Source of the DNA: Bradysia coprophila | Taxonomy: Eukaryota > Arthropoda > Insecta > Diptera > Sciaridae | Direction of reading: 5' to 3' | Assembly (NCBI RefSeq): GCF_014529535.1 | Contig: NC_050735.1 | Location: forward strand, 6,149,739-6,213,738 | Length of the DNA: 64,000 bases | Shown: one piece after another, positions 46,925-59,003 of the stretch | How positions within the stretch are numbered: position 1 is the first letter of the stretch | Layout of the letters: each line of letters begins with the position of its first letter | The notes under the pieces: model-generated | What the model was told of the DNA's origin: nothing | Seen by the model: the letters and a program-made list of their open reading frames with translations, nothing else | Database searches by the model: none | Program-made: the position numbers and the translations under genes

Positions 46925-47586
46925 TTAGTGGGTACCGTCAAAGTTTTCGTCAGATAAGAAAGAATTGTTTAGAGGTGGAAGATCTAACTCTTCATCTGTG
47001 GTCTTACGTTGACAGTCCCAGACCGGATCGAAACTGAAAAAATTCCAACAATGTTCTGGTAACGGCATTGGTGACGGTGATGGTGGCGGTGATGATGGTG
47101 GTGAAATTGAAGGAGGACTCATTCTCGGCGGACTCATGAACAGCAAATCGAACTGATGATCGCTCAACAACTGCTTCCGGTTCCATATTCCCACTTCGTC
47201 CACGTTCTTCAAACAATCGATAGCGTTGCTGTTTGGCACGGGTGTCGAATCTATTGTCTCGTTGAACTGAATTGACGATTTGACTTTTGTTGTCGACGGT
47301 AGAAATAGCGCCTGTTGTTGTTTCGTTTTCTCGACCGTTCCATTCCTCATCGGAGTAATTACGTTCATGGAATTCTTTTTCACATCGTCCAGTGCCATTT
47401 TGGGTTTGTCGGTGAATAGCGTTTTACGGGACAAAGCGTTTTTGTTCTGCGGCGTGACAAAGCCTACCGAACAATGGGAACAATCGAAAGGTCATCGAGA
47501 ACATAAGACAATTTAAAGGCGTGTTTTCGCTTACCAGCATTTTCGTTTTTAGCTGCACTGGCAATCAATCCTCTGAATTCCAACAT
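46925..47586 (-). CDS. Candidate securin (separase inhibitor), divergent
   Basis: Two exons (47586-47535 and 47463-46925) give 196 residues, near the size of human PTTG1 (202) and Drosophila Pimples (199). N-terminal features fit APC/C degrons: a KEN-like KNEN at residues 13-16 followed by GFVTPQN, and a D-box-like RKTL around residue 30, then KMALDDVKKN, resembling the securin RKALGTVNR / ALGDV block. A Pro/Ser-rich stretch (PPSISPPSSPPPSPSP) precedes an acidic-aromatic C-terminus (WNFFSFDPVWDC then EELDLPPL), resembling the FFPFNPLDFESFDLPEE separase-binding region. Securins hold separase inactive until anaphase and evolve very fast, so similarity search may miss it. Other disordered APC/C substrates are alternatives. 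Confidence 0.5.
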
Positions 47587-47985
47587 TTTGAATGATTCAA
47601 GAGGGTAAAATGACAAAATATAAGTCGGACGTTTCACAAAAAAATAAAGAAAATTCACAAAATAGAAGAGACTGAACAAACCGTTGCACTTGAACCTCTT
47701 GAAATGAGTTTCAGTTGTGTAAATGTCATCGTAATGCGGTTACAGTAATATTTCGGTAGATGGCGCATATGCTAATTTTAATGAATCTTTGACATAGAGA
47801 TGGAAGCAGAGGGTCCTATTTTAAGCGCAACAAATTTAAAATTTTAATTTGATTAGGCGAAGCACTAGATAGGTAATGCCCTTAAACGAAAACAATAAGA
47901 AGTTGTAGATTTAATGATCTTGAGCACAAACGTAAATTACGTAAGGGTTTCAGGTCGAGCCGAAGTTAAGGGCTGCATTTACACA

Positions 47986-48437
47986 TTTTTTTGATACCAA
48001 CATCGAAAGTTGATACTTTCGCCCTCGAAATCCGGGGCGAAAGTAAAAAAATGCAAGTTATGTGTTTGAGCGGGGAGAAAGAAAGAATACATAAAGCGAA
48101 AGTCAATATACATAATGCGAAAGTCGACTACATAATGTAATAGTCGACTCTTGTCAACAAGTGTACTGCGATCAAAATTGAAATAAAGCGTGCGCCAGTG
48201 CGCTTATTGAAATTAACATACGAAGTTGATACTTTTTGTTGCTGAATGATTTGTTAGTTATTTGTTAATTTTTGTGTGTGTTGTTGTTGTGATGGCTAAA
48301 TAATTAAATTTTTTTTATACCAGGGGGCTGCCGCCCCCTGGACCCCCGCATTTTCTGGCTAAATGCCTTCATATTTCAATATTTTGTTCTGCTGTTTGCG
48401 ATACGTATCAACTTTCGATGTTGGTATCAAAAAAAAT
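47986..48437. mobile_element. MITE-like element, about 450 bp
   Basis: Terminal inverted repeats TTGATACCAACATCGAAAGT (47991) and its reverse complement (to 48430) bound a unit with a GC-rich palindromic block GGGGGCTGCCGCCCCCTGG near 48325. No coding capacity. The flanking runs of T and A prevent reading a target duplication. Confidence 0.65.
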
Positions 48438-48451
48438 AGTATGAACGACTC

Positions 48452-48550
48452 GGGGCAAAAGTAAAAAAATTCAACCTGTGCGATTGAGGCCCTTGCCTTC
48501 GGCGCGGGCATCAACTCTCGCACACGGTTGAATTTTTTTACTTTCGCCCC
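48452..48550. repeat. Inverted repeat, 99 bp
   Basis: Arms 48452-48483 and 48519-48550 pair over about 32 bp (GGGGCAAAAGTAAAAAAATT against its inverse). The same GGGGCGAAAGTAAAAAAAT word occurs at 48028, inside the neighbouring element. Confidence 0.65.
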
Positions 48551-49096
48551 TTGTCATTCAATGTACTATTGTCTATAATAAATAACAAATTTCCAAGCGA
48601 GAAAGGACCAATTGTCCGGTGGTGCAATGAGTAAAGGAACTTTTTCAACTCAATGAGAAAGTTTCGTTGTCTTTTCTGAAAAAGCTTTTTATGTGGCCTC
48701 AAGTGGTAATCTGTCGTTGTCGGTAGAGTAAAGGCTAGCTAGTTGTAATGGTCGATGGAACGAAATGGTGTGAGACCCTTTTCTCGGATTACTGAAGATA
48801 TTTTAATAAATATTTCTTTTGAGAAACGGAATCGCGTCTACATGGAGTGTCCATAAACTTAAAAAATATCGAATGGTTACCGTCAACAGGTAATTTGAGA
48901 CAACTTCCTTTTATGTGATCAAAATTTAACTCTTCCGGCATGAAGAAAGTCAATATTTTTAGTTATGCTCCTGTTTTGCTAGCTTACCTCTTTGTTTCCA
49001 ATCATCCGGTTATCCGTACATATTTTGTTGATCCGCTTTCCATATCGATGACATAAGTTTTGAAGCTTTGGAATTAATAGACCAGGAGCATTTCGA

Positions 49097-49190
49097 CAGA
49101 ATCGCCAGAATGAGAAGAATCGCCAAGGCAAATAAAAAAAGCCGCACAATTTTTCTTGGAAATTCTTCTCATTTTGGCGATTTTTATTGA
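49097..49190. repeat. Hairpin repeat
   Basis: AATCGCCAGAATGAGAAGAA on the left pairs with TTCTTCTCATTTTGGCGATT on the right. It immediately precedes a larger foldback. Confidence 0.6.
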
Positions 49191-49207
49191 CGTTTTTTCA
49201 CAATGTT

Positions 49208-49854
49208 AATGAGGATTCTTTTGAATTTTGACTGACCGAAATCGGCGCTATATATTTCAGGACTATTTCATATATGCAAAGTTAGGCCTTGGTGCCTAGG
49301 CCCCAAAACCAGTCTCAGATATTTTTGATCTTACATGCCTGGCTGGTTGTAAGTGGCCGAAAGTCGAAAAATTAGGTTTCGTAGTCCGGATTTCATTTCC
49401 GTAAGGTGGCGAGGACATGGGCGTGTATGGGTTCGTTGGTAAGCTGAGTTCGAGTACTACTGGGGCAAATATTACCTTTAAAAAATTTGATGATAAACGG
49501 CAGAAAATATGACTTCCGGAAATTTATCAAAATCGAAGTAACCTCGGTGAACTTTGATGAGTGCTGTGACCTCACTAATGCAATAATTTGATTAAATTTT
49601 TACTTATTATGAATGTGGAGGACCTCAGCTTTACAGCGATATGCATATTTAGTAGTTTAACGGAGTGAAACGTAGTTTTCAGCTGTTACGTAGTCACGTG
49701 CCAAACTACTAAAAATGGGTATCAATGTAAAGCTGAGGTCCTCCGGTATGGAAGATCGAAAATGTCTGAGACTGGTTTTGAGGCCTAGGCACCAAAAAGT
49801 CCTGGAATAAATAGCGCCGATTACGGTCAGTCGAAATTCAAAAGAATCCCTCAA
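49208..49854. mobile_element. Foldback element with nested inner inverted repeat
   Basis: Outer arms (49208-49325 and about 49757-49854) share GATTCTTTTGAATTTTGACT, TCGGCGCTA and GCCTAGGCACC-type blocks in inverse order. An inner pair (about 49610-49660 and 49700-49745, GGAGGACCTCAGCTTTACA type) lies within. Total about 650 bp, no transposase. Confidence 0.65.
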
Positions 49855-50030
49855 TATATTTGCGTCACCACTGGACTTTTCTCTTACTAAAAGTAAGGGC
49901 AAAGCACCTGCCCTTTTTTCCTAATGTCATTACAAAATTACCATTAAGGCTGCGAATGGTATTATTGATATCAAAAATCTACTCTATTTGACGTGGTAAA
50001 ACCTCCATTACCCTGCTAGGTGCTTTGGCA

Positions 50031-50305
50031 AAGGCGTTTCGTGCGATCCTAGAAATTTTATTCTTTCACAAAACTTAACGTGTGGGCATTTCGTTCGATA
50101 CTACGGACTTTCTCTTTCTACAAAAAAAAAACGTTTCGTGCGATTTTAAAGTACTTTCTCCTCCCACGAAATGTAATGGGAAGGCGTGTCGTGCGATCCT
50201 AGCAACTTAATCTTTCTACAAATCGTAACGTAAGGTCATTTCGATCGATTAAAGGGACTTTCTCCGTCTGCACAATGTAATGTTAGGGCTTTTCGTGCGA
50301 TCTCG
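50031..50305. repeat. Degenerate minisatellite, about 50-60-bp unit
   Basis: At least five imperfect units, each containing TTTCGTGCGAT or close variants followed by a CTTTCTC / CTACAAA / TGTAATG section. Confidence 0.7.
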
Positions 50306-51168
50306 TTTCTTTACACTCTTGCGATTTTTTCTGGTGATTAAACAAATCGACAAAACTGACGGATCGCCAAGAAAAATCTCCAAGAAATATTGCCAAATGA
50401 GAAGAAATGAAAATTGGCGGTGTCAGGCATGGCAGTCTTCTTTCACACACAATATTATTTTTCAAATTCTTCCTTTGGGGCTACTACTTTCATTTCGACA
50501 CTAATTTCGATTTTCTGATGTGTGTTGGCTGAGATATACACTAGGGCTGCCTTCAATACCCTTTCTAGCTACCTAAAAGAAAATTCGCAGAACAAATGTT
50601 TTTCACCAAAATATTTGACCAATCGCCATCCGCGAACCGATGAAGGACCGAAAAGTCGGTGAGCCTAGGGTGTACAAGTCTATAATCTAAATCAACGGAA
50701 TGGCATGATAGGGAGCAATAGAAATGTTTTCGTTGGAATTACAAGTTTATTATTTTTTCAATTAATTTACGATGTAATTGTGAACTGGCTCTACGTTGAC
50801 AAAATAATGTAAATTTTAATTTAAATTCATAAAAAAAGTTTTACATTTACAGTGCGATGCGTGTTCCCAATTAACATCTGATTCCGAGTTCATAAAAAAA
50901 AAATTTGTTCCCCGTTCAAGCCACGCGATGAACCGTATAAATGAACGAAACAACAACTGGATTCACCCGAACAGAACAGTAGCTTATAGTCACATTGGTG
51001 ACACACGGAATTCTCTTTTGCATTTCAGTTTGTTGCTTTTTATGTCTTTTTCATTAACAAAGCCAAAAAAAAACAATTGGGTCGTGCACTCATCCCATCC
51101 GAATGAAAAATCTAAACAAATTATACAACAACATTCTCGTTCCACCTCTTTCAAATGTCCTCCAACCA

Positions 51169-54100
51169 CTACATTTCCGACATAGTTTGCCGCCACGTAG
51201 CCGAATACGGCACCTTCAATATGGAATACCGAAGTGTCGGTAAATGTTGCGACAGAATATTCTCCACTTTGCTCAACGACAAAATCTCCACTTGCGGAAC
51301 ATCGGAATTCGATTCATTTTGCTGATCTTCCTCGGACAAACCGGGAACGGGTTTCAGTACGGGAATTTTATCTTCAGCCTGTCGTCGATCTCTTGGCGAT
51401 ACGTCACACTGATCCACGTACAGTTCGGTGACGCGTAACAATTCCAATGTTACCACCCATGTCAACTGTTCCAGATGCTCTTTCAAACACAAAATGCCAC
51501 TCAATATTACATTGTTGGTGGTGGCCGACTGTGAGATGTATGTGGGAATAATTAACAGCCGTTTGATTGTACGGCATTTGCTTAAGTGATCGTCAAAGTG
51601 TGGTTTGATGTCGAAGTTTACAAGTTCCAGTTGGGTCAGTTTCGGTAATGTTGCCAGTGCGTCGAGTATATCGAAGGTACAACAGTGATCCGTTCCCTTT
51701 TCCAATCTCAGTTTCTCCAATTTCCGCAAACATTTCAACGATTCGGCAAACGATCCGCTTAGCTTTGGACATTCACCCAATTCTAACGACTCTAAATTCA
51801 CCAATTTACCGATAGCGTTTAAGCTGTCAGTCTCTGATAGGGTTGCGGACGTTAACGATAAATGAGTTAGTTGTGCGAGACCTTCCAGTGATTTAACATT
51901 ACTTAGTGTCATTGTGTTCAGCGACCTTAAACGCAATTCCCTCAATTCACTCAATCGGCTCAAATTGTCCAGATCCAAACTGTCGGTTTTGATTGCGACG
52001 GCGTTCAGAACACGCAAACTGGGATTCGATTCGAACAGACCAACAACAACGGTGGCCGAACATCGACACAGATCAATGGTTTCCAGGTTAGCCACTTTGC
52101 CGATATTACTGGCAAATTGCTGCCACGTCTGTTCGGTGTCACTAGCGATCAGCATTTTCCGAAGGTCCAAATGTTTTGTCTGATTCCGTTGCAGTGTGTT
52201 CGCTAATCCAGACCAGTCGTTCACCTGGGAGTTTTTCATGCGTACCGTTCTCCAGAGCTTACTGTTCGATGCTGCTTGATTCCATAAGCGGCAAACACAC
52301 GATGCGCGTAACAGTTCCTGCAATCAGAAAGCCAATTTGGACGGTTAGATTCATGTGTGTCTCCTCTTGAACGTAAAATAAAATGGGAAAACGAAATCTA
52401 CCTGAACTTTGAGATACTGAAAGGTGTCCAGTAAAACTTTATAGCCAATGGCGGCGTTGCTCATAAAATTAGATGCAAGAAGTGTATGTGACAACGGTTC
52501 AACCGAATTGATATTATTCCGTTTGATTTTGCTGGCATCGCTACCAAAATTGACTCCGCCCGACGATTGTGCACCGGGTGAATGTGTTGGCGAACTGACC
52601 GGCGTCTGGGCCTTGGACGAGCTTCGGGATAGCATACGTTTTTTCGCAGGCGGTGAACCATCTTCACCGGTTGTTAGGGCTGCATTCGACGAATTTTGAT
52701 TGGATCTGATAACGAGATTAAAGAGAATTATGGTAAGACGTTGTTTCAAGTGTGGTTGCGCTGGTTTGAAGTAAACGAAACAAAAATTAAACAAATCATT
52801 TGACAAAAACAATCAAAACAAAAAAAAATAATTTTCCAATTGGTGTGTGGTACAAGGAGGGATTATTGAGGATGGGAATATCGGATGTGGTATTATTATA
52901 ATGGAGGATGCGGTTGGATATATGATTTGGAATGAGCATGAAAAGTCGTATGTTGAATAGTCAATTAGGCGCAACATCTGAAATCAAACAAAAATTATTG
53001 TTTAATGTTTGCGGATGCAGAACACGTACGCTAAACTTATTTTTTTTTATCTGATGGATGCGTGGGGTAGGCGACGGTATTCTTTCATACAAATCGTTTT
53101 TATATTAAAATGATCGGAAGTGAATTCGTCGACATCATCGGAACAGTGAACTTTTCCGAATTTCGCGGAGTTTTTTTTTACGATTCACAAAAAATAGGCC
53201 ATGTGTCTGTTCGTTGTCGAACGAGCCTCCTGACCTTGAATAAAATCAATCCGAATTCTTAACCTTCCAATCCTCTACTCGTTAAGAATCCGTTGAAGTA
53301 GAGAACCTTCGACAAATAGTCTCGTAATGACCAGGCAATTCGTTGCTAATTTTTGTGAATGAATCGTTAATTGAAGTAGACAAATAAAGTCAACTGAAGT
53401 CTCGTCGCCACGTTAACAAAATGAATTAAATTATTTAAAAAAAAAATTGTGAAAATAAACGAAAAAGAAAACAAAACCAAACAAATCCAAAGAAGATCGG
53501 CTCACCTCTCTCCATCAGCCACATAGTCCAATGGAATCCCATTGTTATCACCAATTTTAACATTGCCATTCGGCGACACACTCATCAAATTCGTCTTCGG
53601 CACCATTATGTACTTCCGGCCAGCTATTATGGCTATCGATTGTGGCGGCGTTACGCTGATGTCCAGCTGGGATCGATTCGATATCAAATTAGCCGTTGGT
53701 GGTACCCAAGTGGTCAGACCGTCGATGACACTCTTATTCTCTTTACTGTCAATCGATCGATTCATCGCCGATTCGGAATGCAGATTGGCCGACGGTTTTT
53801 TCATCATTTTGTCCATGGAATTCGCGTTCGGTTGGGATGATGGCAGTGGCCGTTTCAGTGGCTGGGCGATTGAGTCCGAATGGATTTTGTCGGAATAGCG
53901 GGTTGAATCGATAGTTGATGTGGTTTCGGGTTTCGATTCGTAGATGCAATTCTGTGCGTCGCGACAGGAAGAGACAAAAATAAAAACGGTGAACAAAATG
54001 GCGAGAGAACAATATCTACGGTTTTCACTCACCTCACAAATGTACTGATTGATCGTCAACGAATAGTTGTGTAGTCCGATGCATTCCGGATGGAATAAGC

Positions 54101-56134
54101 ATAAACATTTCTTGCATTGCAGCGTTGGGATTGTACCCATTGCCAAAACACATTGGATGCTGCAAGGTTCACCTCTGAAACCACCAGAAGAACAACAACC
54201 ACCATTCATGAACCGGATGAGATGTGAATTATGGACAATATTTTTTTGTTTTGGAACGAATGGGTGGAAGGGAGGAAGACACAAGGTGCGGGATGAGGGG
54301 AAAATTTCGAATTGGAAATGTTAGTTTTAAGTAATTGGCATTTTTGCGGCTGGTCGATTTGGACGTCCAACAAAAATGTCAATGGAACGAGTGAAACAAT
54401 TCGATGGGCAAATTGTTACGCAAAACCTGAATCTCATCTGAAAATACCTGAACCCGTTTTTACCTGAACGTGATTTTATCGATTCAGGTAAGACTGTAAC
54501 TTGACCTGAAATTTTCGAAAAAAAAATCAGGTTCAGGTCGGGTCAGGTATTTTTATAAAACCTGACCTGAACCTGACCTTTCAGGTAACTCATTCTTTTA
54601 GCGCGGTGACCTGTTCCCAGCTTTATGCAATTGAATGGGAAAAATTCACTAGAAGATGCAATGGTCGATGCAGTGAATTAAGACTTCTCGAAAGTCAATC
54701 GATTCTTGTAATTCTGCGCATTGTATTGTCCCACTCGGACTCATAAAATTTGTAAATTGATGACACAACAGACACACAACACATAACACATTCAGTTTTA
54801 AGGTGCAAATACCCTCTGCAGCATGTATTGCATACCAAAAGGATTTTGATGAAACAGTTTCAATTAAAGTGTCGGTTCCTCGAATCGAGCAACTAACTCA
54901 AACCGAACGAGGACATAACATCTTCGTGCAGAGCCAACGAATCAGCTCAATATCGAACCCATTTTCCAGGATCGAATGTTTCGGTCGTTTAACAGACACA
55001 CACGACTTAGACTCTCCAATTTGCCCACGAAATGTAACAACAGATCTAGCACATTACTCACTTCAATTTTGACGACGATTTCGGTGTCTTCACGTTTTTA
55101 CTGTCGACATCGGCTGGCGGTTCACTGGCCTTTCGTGCATTTGATCCAGCTGGAGCGGCATTCTGGATACGACAAACGAAATTAATTAATCAAGATGAAC
55201 GGGACAACCAAAATGTTTCAATATTTTACCCGGTTGCTGGGCGGTGGACTGGCACCTTTGGGCATTTTCGGTTTCGGAACTCGTTTTCCGAATCCCAGAC
55301 TAGGATCTGCTTCTCCCAAATCTAAGAAATTTTGCACGGGCACCTTTCGTTGAGTCTGTTGTGTGTACGATTTAGCGCTGCGCACAATTTCACAGTCCTG
55401 ACCGACGCCCAACGGATCTTTAGCGAATGTAAACATATTCAAATCCAATCCGTCTGTTAAACACGATTGAATTTCACTCTTTGTACGTAATTTCTTTCCT
55501 TCCGGTGTGATGTAATAGACTTCGGCTTTGTCCGATTTGGTACGAGTGTCTGCCATTTGCGATCGATAGACCAGTTCCCGTTTCCAGCCGAACTTAAATG
55601 GAATCTTGAATCTGTCATCGTTTATGTCGCACGGCACTCGTTTCTGCTGAGCGGCGGGCGTAAGTGGAATTGCCTGTCTTGAATTGTTTTGATGTGGTTC
55701 GTCGATCACTTCGGTTTTCACTTCCAATTTAACGTTGAATCCACCAAGGTCTGCAGCTTCTGTGTCGGACGTTGGTTCTTCTTTAATTTTTGGCGGCTTG
55801 AATGACTGTTGTTCTATGTAAAAAAAAATTAGAAAAAGTGAGGTTATGGTGTACAAGACACAGACACAGACGGGTATTTTACGCGGGTCACAAAATAAAA
55901 TCAAATTTTACCATTCTTACAATCACCAAATCCAGCAAAGTCTTCATCGTCACTATGCACTAAAATTACCGAATCATTCGGTATTGTTTTGTTAATGTCC
56001 GACGACGTTGTGTTGCCATTGAAGCTTGAGCTTCCATCACAAACATCCATTTTTTCACTATCTGATTCTTCGAATTTATGAGCACTTCGCGGTGAACTTC
56101 TGGTGGAAAAACGCGAATTCGCCGATCGTTCCAT
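51169..56134 (-). CDS. MBD/TAM - PHD finger - F-box - LRR protein
   Basis: Seven exons close in phase to 982 residues: 56134-55912, 55813-55230, 55162-55062, 54174-54033, 53951-53506, 52705-52402 and 52317-51169. The N-terminus is acidic and Ser-rich. Residues about 140-215 read as a methyl-CpG-binding (TAM) domain: FKFGWKRELVYRS, VYYITPEGKKLRTKSEIQ, LDLNMFTFAKDPLG. A Cys4-His-Cys3 PHD finger follows (PCSIQC, LQCKKCLCLFHPEC, then YICE|NC with its last Cys pair spanning an intron, which supports one gene). After a disordered linker an F-box (GYKVLLDTFQYLKVQ, ELLRASCVCRLWNQ, LWRTVRMKNS) leads into about ten LRRs. It probably binds chromatin and recruits SKP1-CUL1 ubiquitin ligase. KDM2 and FBXL19 share the zinc finger-PHD-F-box-LRR plan. 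I do not recall a gene name; likely nuclear. Confidence 0.88.
54420..54595. repeat. Low-complexity ACCTGA-type repeat
   Basis: Words TACCTGAAC / TCAGGTCAGG recur on both strands in the third intron of the MBD-PHD-F-box gene (between 54174 and 55062), forming a self-complementary patch. It may be the end of a DNA transposon. Confidence 0.55.
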
Positions 56135-57011
56135 GGCTACACTTTCCAAATTGGATTACACAGTTTGAAAGACAACTCAAAAATCTTTTTCTTTTTCCAC
56201 AATAAGAGTGAACTGATTAACCACAAAAACTGAAGCTAAGGTTAAGTGTGTGCTCCGAATTAACAACAATTTTTCTGCAATTTCATTGTCTCGCTGTCAT
56301 GCAATCTAAGAACAATCAATGGTCTTTGCCAACGTGTAATGTTGACAACGGAATATATGCCCGGCACTGGTTTCTTCGATAATATTTGATTTGAACAAAC
56401 ACTTTTTAAAATCCGAAAATTAATTGGCGTTTCTGAAACCTTCAAGCCTCTCAGATATTATTTTTAACAGGTGTGAAGTTAGCAACGGGTGATAATTGAA
56501 CGCCGGTCACGCCATCTGTGTGTCAAGACTGTAAACAACACTGCAGATACATGGCAATGTTGTAGCTCGAGAAATGCAATAATTTTTCAGCAGTGAAGAG
56601 AAGTGTGAATGGATATACTCAGTATATTATACTGGGGTAGTTAAGGTGGCCTCACAGTCATCCGTTTTCACTCCGTTCTGCTTCTAATAAGTAATAAGTT
56701 TGAAATGTCAACTGTCAAGTACAAAACGGAGGCGCAACAGATACTTACATTTGATTTCTACCGCAATTATAAATCCTATTATAAGTACAAAGTTCGTGAA
56801 AAAAACATGAAAAACCGACCGCTGCTGCAAAATATGACAAAACATAGCTAACGCCGACCCGTACGAAACACCTATTCGTATCAAAAGCCTTTACTGTGAA
56901 ACTCTTCATTTCTTTTACTTCATTCTCTACTGAAAAGCTATTCGCCCTTTAAAATCACTTACATTATCTTTCTTTGCCTTGCTAGCATATACAAATAAAT
57001 TGCCGGAGGCA

Positions 57012-58063
57012 ATATAGACAGCCCCGTACGAAGTCAACTTTCATAAATTCCTATTTAAACAGCTATATACCGCTATATTTACCTATATTTTCCTATAAAC
57101 AAACATTTCACAGATTAATATGCTATTATATAGCTCTATATATGCCTGTATATAGCTCAATATAGGTGAATATAGATATATATAGATGTCCATATATGAA
57201 ATGCCTGAAACACCCCACACACATAACAAATTATTTCCATGTTAACAGAAACACTCTAAGTACCATTTTTCCCAATATATATCACTTTTATTAAAATCCA
57301 ATATGGCCACCGGCAGCCATTTTGTTAGGAGACCGAAAATTTTACCGACGCTTTACATTCGTTAATACCTTTCAAACAAAAAAAATTCATGAAATTCGGT
57401 CAAAATTTACTCTAGATATTGACAAAATACTCCATGTTCACTGTACGGCCGAGTAGCCAGATAAGAGCTCACTCCAAGAGACCTAGCTCACGCTCTGGAG
57501 AACATAATTTCAAAAACTTTTTTTCCCTGATTGGTACGGTCAATACCTATCTAATAAAGCTAAAACAGACGAAATATGTTGAAATGTGGCCGACCTACAA
57601 GCAAAAACTGCTTGCCGCCCTGTGCCTGTTTCACACCAAGGGGTCTAACCCAAGGAGTCGGTCATCCGATTTCCATAAACTTTTTTTTTTTGTCGATCGG
57701 TATTGTATATACCTTATATTTGACGTATCAGTTACAAGTGTAACGTTTGAATGTCCGGAGATATCTTCGAAAAACGGTAAAGCACTTATTGGGCCACAGC
57801 TCGGGAAGGGTCGATCCAAAATCACTCATCTTCGAACTTAGCCTGTCTTTTGACATTACCAAACGGGAAAAAAAAAGAATTTTCAAAATCGGATGCGTTT
57901 TACTCAAGTTATCGTGCAGACGGACAGACGGTCATTTTTTTAAAACTGATTTGGCATCTCTAGACAACCACAATAGGTTTCCCCTTACTCAGGGAGTCCA
58001 ATTCGACGTGTTACGGACGTATGCGTAAACGCATAAGACCCCAGTACTTCGTACGGGTCTAAA
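57012..58063. mobile_element. Probable non-autonomous DNA transposon, about 1.05 kb
   Basis: Left end TAGACAGCCCCGTACGAAGT and right end ACTTCGTACGGGTCTA are inverted (with a 2-bp insertion at the left). The interior is AT-rich with TATATAG words and an unconvincing 140-codon frame. No transposase motif was seen and the target duplication was not read with confidence. Confidence 0.5.
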
Positions 58064-58386
58064 AATGTATGAGATAAATGTCAAATGTATTGCAAGCACA
58101 GTGTAAACATTAGATGACATTTCTTATTCGGCTCATACATTTTCTGTCATATTTTGCATTTATCCATTTTTCACGATCTGTGTACTGTGTACTATGAAGT
58201 AGTGCTCAAATCTACAATCTATTGTATCATGAATTAGCATTATTTGAGAGGTGCCGCAATTTTTGGTCTAAATTGTATAGAGTTAAACGAGGGGTGATAA
58301 TAATCCTATTTTATACCATACATACGTTCTAGTTCAAGAAATGCGGTACCACTTACCATGAGTTGTTATATTGATAAGCCATCGGG

Positions 58387-58600
58387 AACAATTTCATAGT
58401 CATTGAGTGTTAAGTTCAACGGACCCTGTAATGGTTAGTTGTTTATCAAGAGGATAAAATGGGATATTCAAACAAGACCGAAGCGAGGGGCGTAATTGCT
58501 CGAGTTGGAATTACCTATTTTTCCTCCGAGGTGAAAATAACGTTTATTTACTGCCCTATGCGAAAATCAATCATTAACACTTATCATGAGTTGTTCTATT
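58387..58600. repeat. Dispersed repeat, copy 1
   Basis: Same sequence and orientation as 62902-63181, sharing GGAACAATTTCATAGTCATT, GGTTAGTTGTTTATCAAGAG, GAGGGGCGTAA and CTGCCCTATGCGAAAATCAA. Confidence 0.75.
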
Positions 58601-58788
58601 GATGAGCTATCGGAAAATGTCAATGAAATTTCGGTGCTGAGAGTAAAATTAATCTCACCAGACGAACGAAAAAATTGAGTTGCCAAATTACTCATGGAAA
58701 ATGTTGCTTTCAAGGTCCTATCGGCATACTATGCACTACATATTGTTAAACATTCAACTATTTTGTTTTGGACACTGATTGAATACGA

Positions 58789-59003
58789 AGTATACAAACA
58801 CCGAAGGTAATGCAAATGCTCAGGCGATCATGGGAATTGCGGGACCCAACTTTCGGAAGTTTTTCCAATGATGCCAATACATATATTTACAAAACGCTGT
58901 ACGAATGCGTATCGATATATAAGAAATTCGTCACAAATTCACCCCTACTCTGACTCCCGCTTGTTTTCGAGTATTTGCATTACCTTCAGTGCTTATATAC
59001 TTT
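58789..59003. repeat. MITE-like element, copy 2
   Basis: Ends AAGTATACAAACACCGAAGG and its inverse (GTGCTTATATACTT) match those of 5605-5882. Shorter inside (215 bp). Confidence 0.65.

Larger units (their letters stand above)
47587..51168. other. Intergenic region packed with inverted repeats
   Basis: No gene was recognised between the securin-like gene and the MBD-PHD-F-box gene. It holds the paired-end element at 47986-48437, hairpins at 48452-48550 and 49097-49190, a large foldback at 49208-49854 and a minisatellite at 50031-50305, all listed separately. Confidence 0.6.

Noticed and set aside
53542-53898. Plus-strand frame of 118 codons
   Set aside because: Antisense shadow of the fifth exon of the MBD-PHD-F-box gene.
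57419-57841. 140-codon plus-strand frame
   Set aside because: Lies inside a repeated element with no recognisable protein family.
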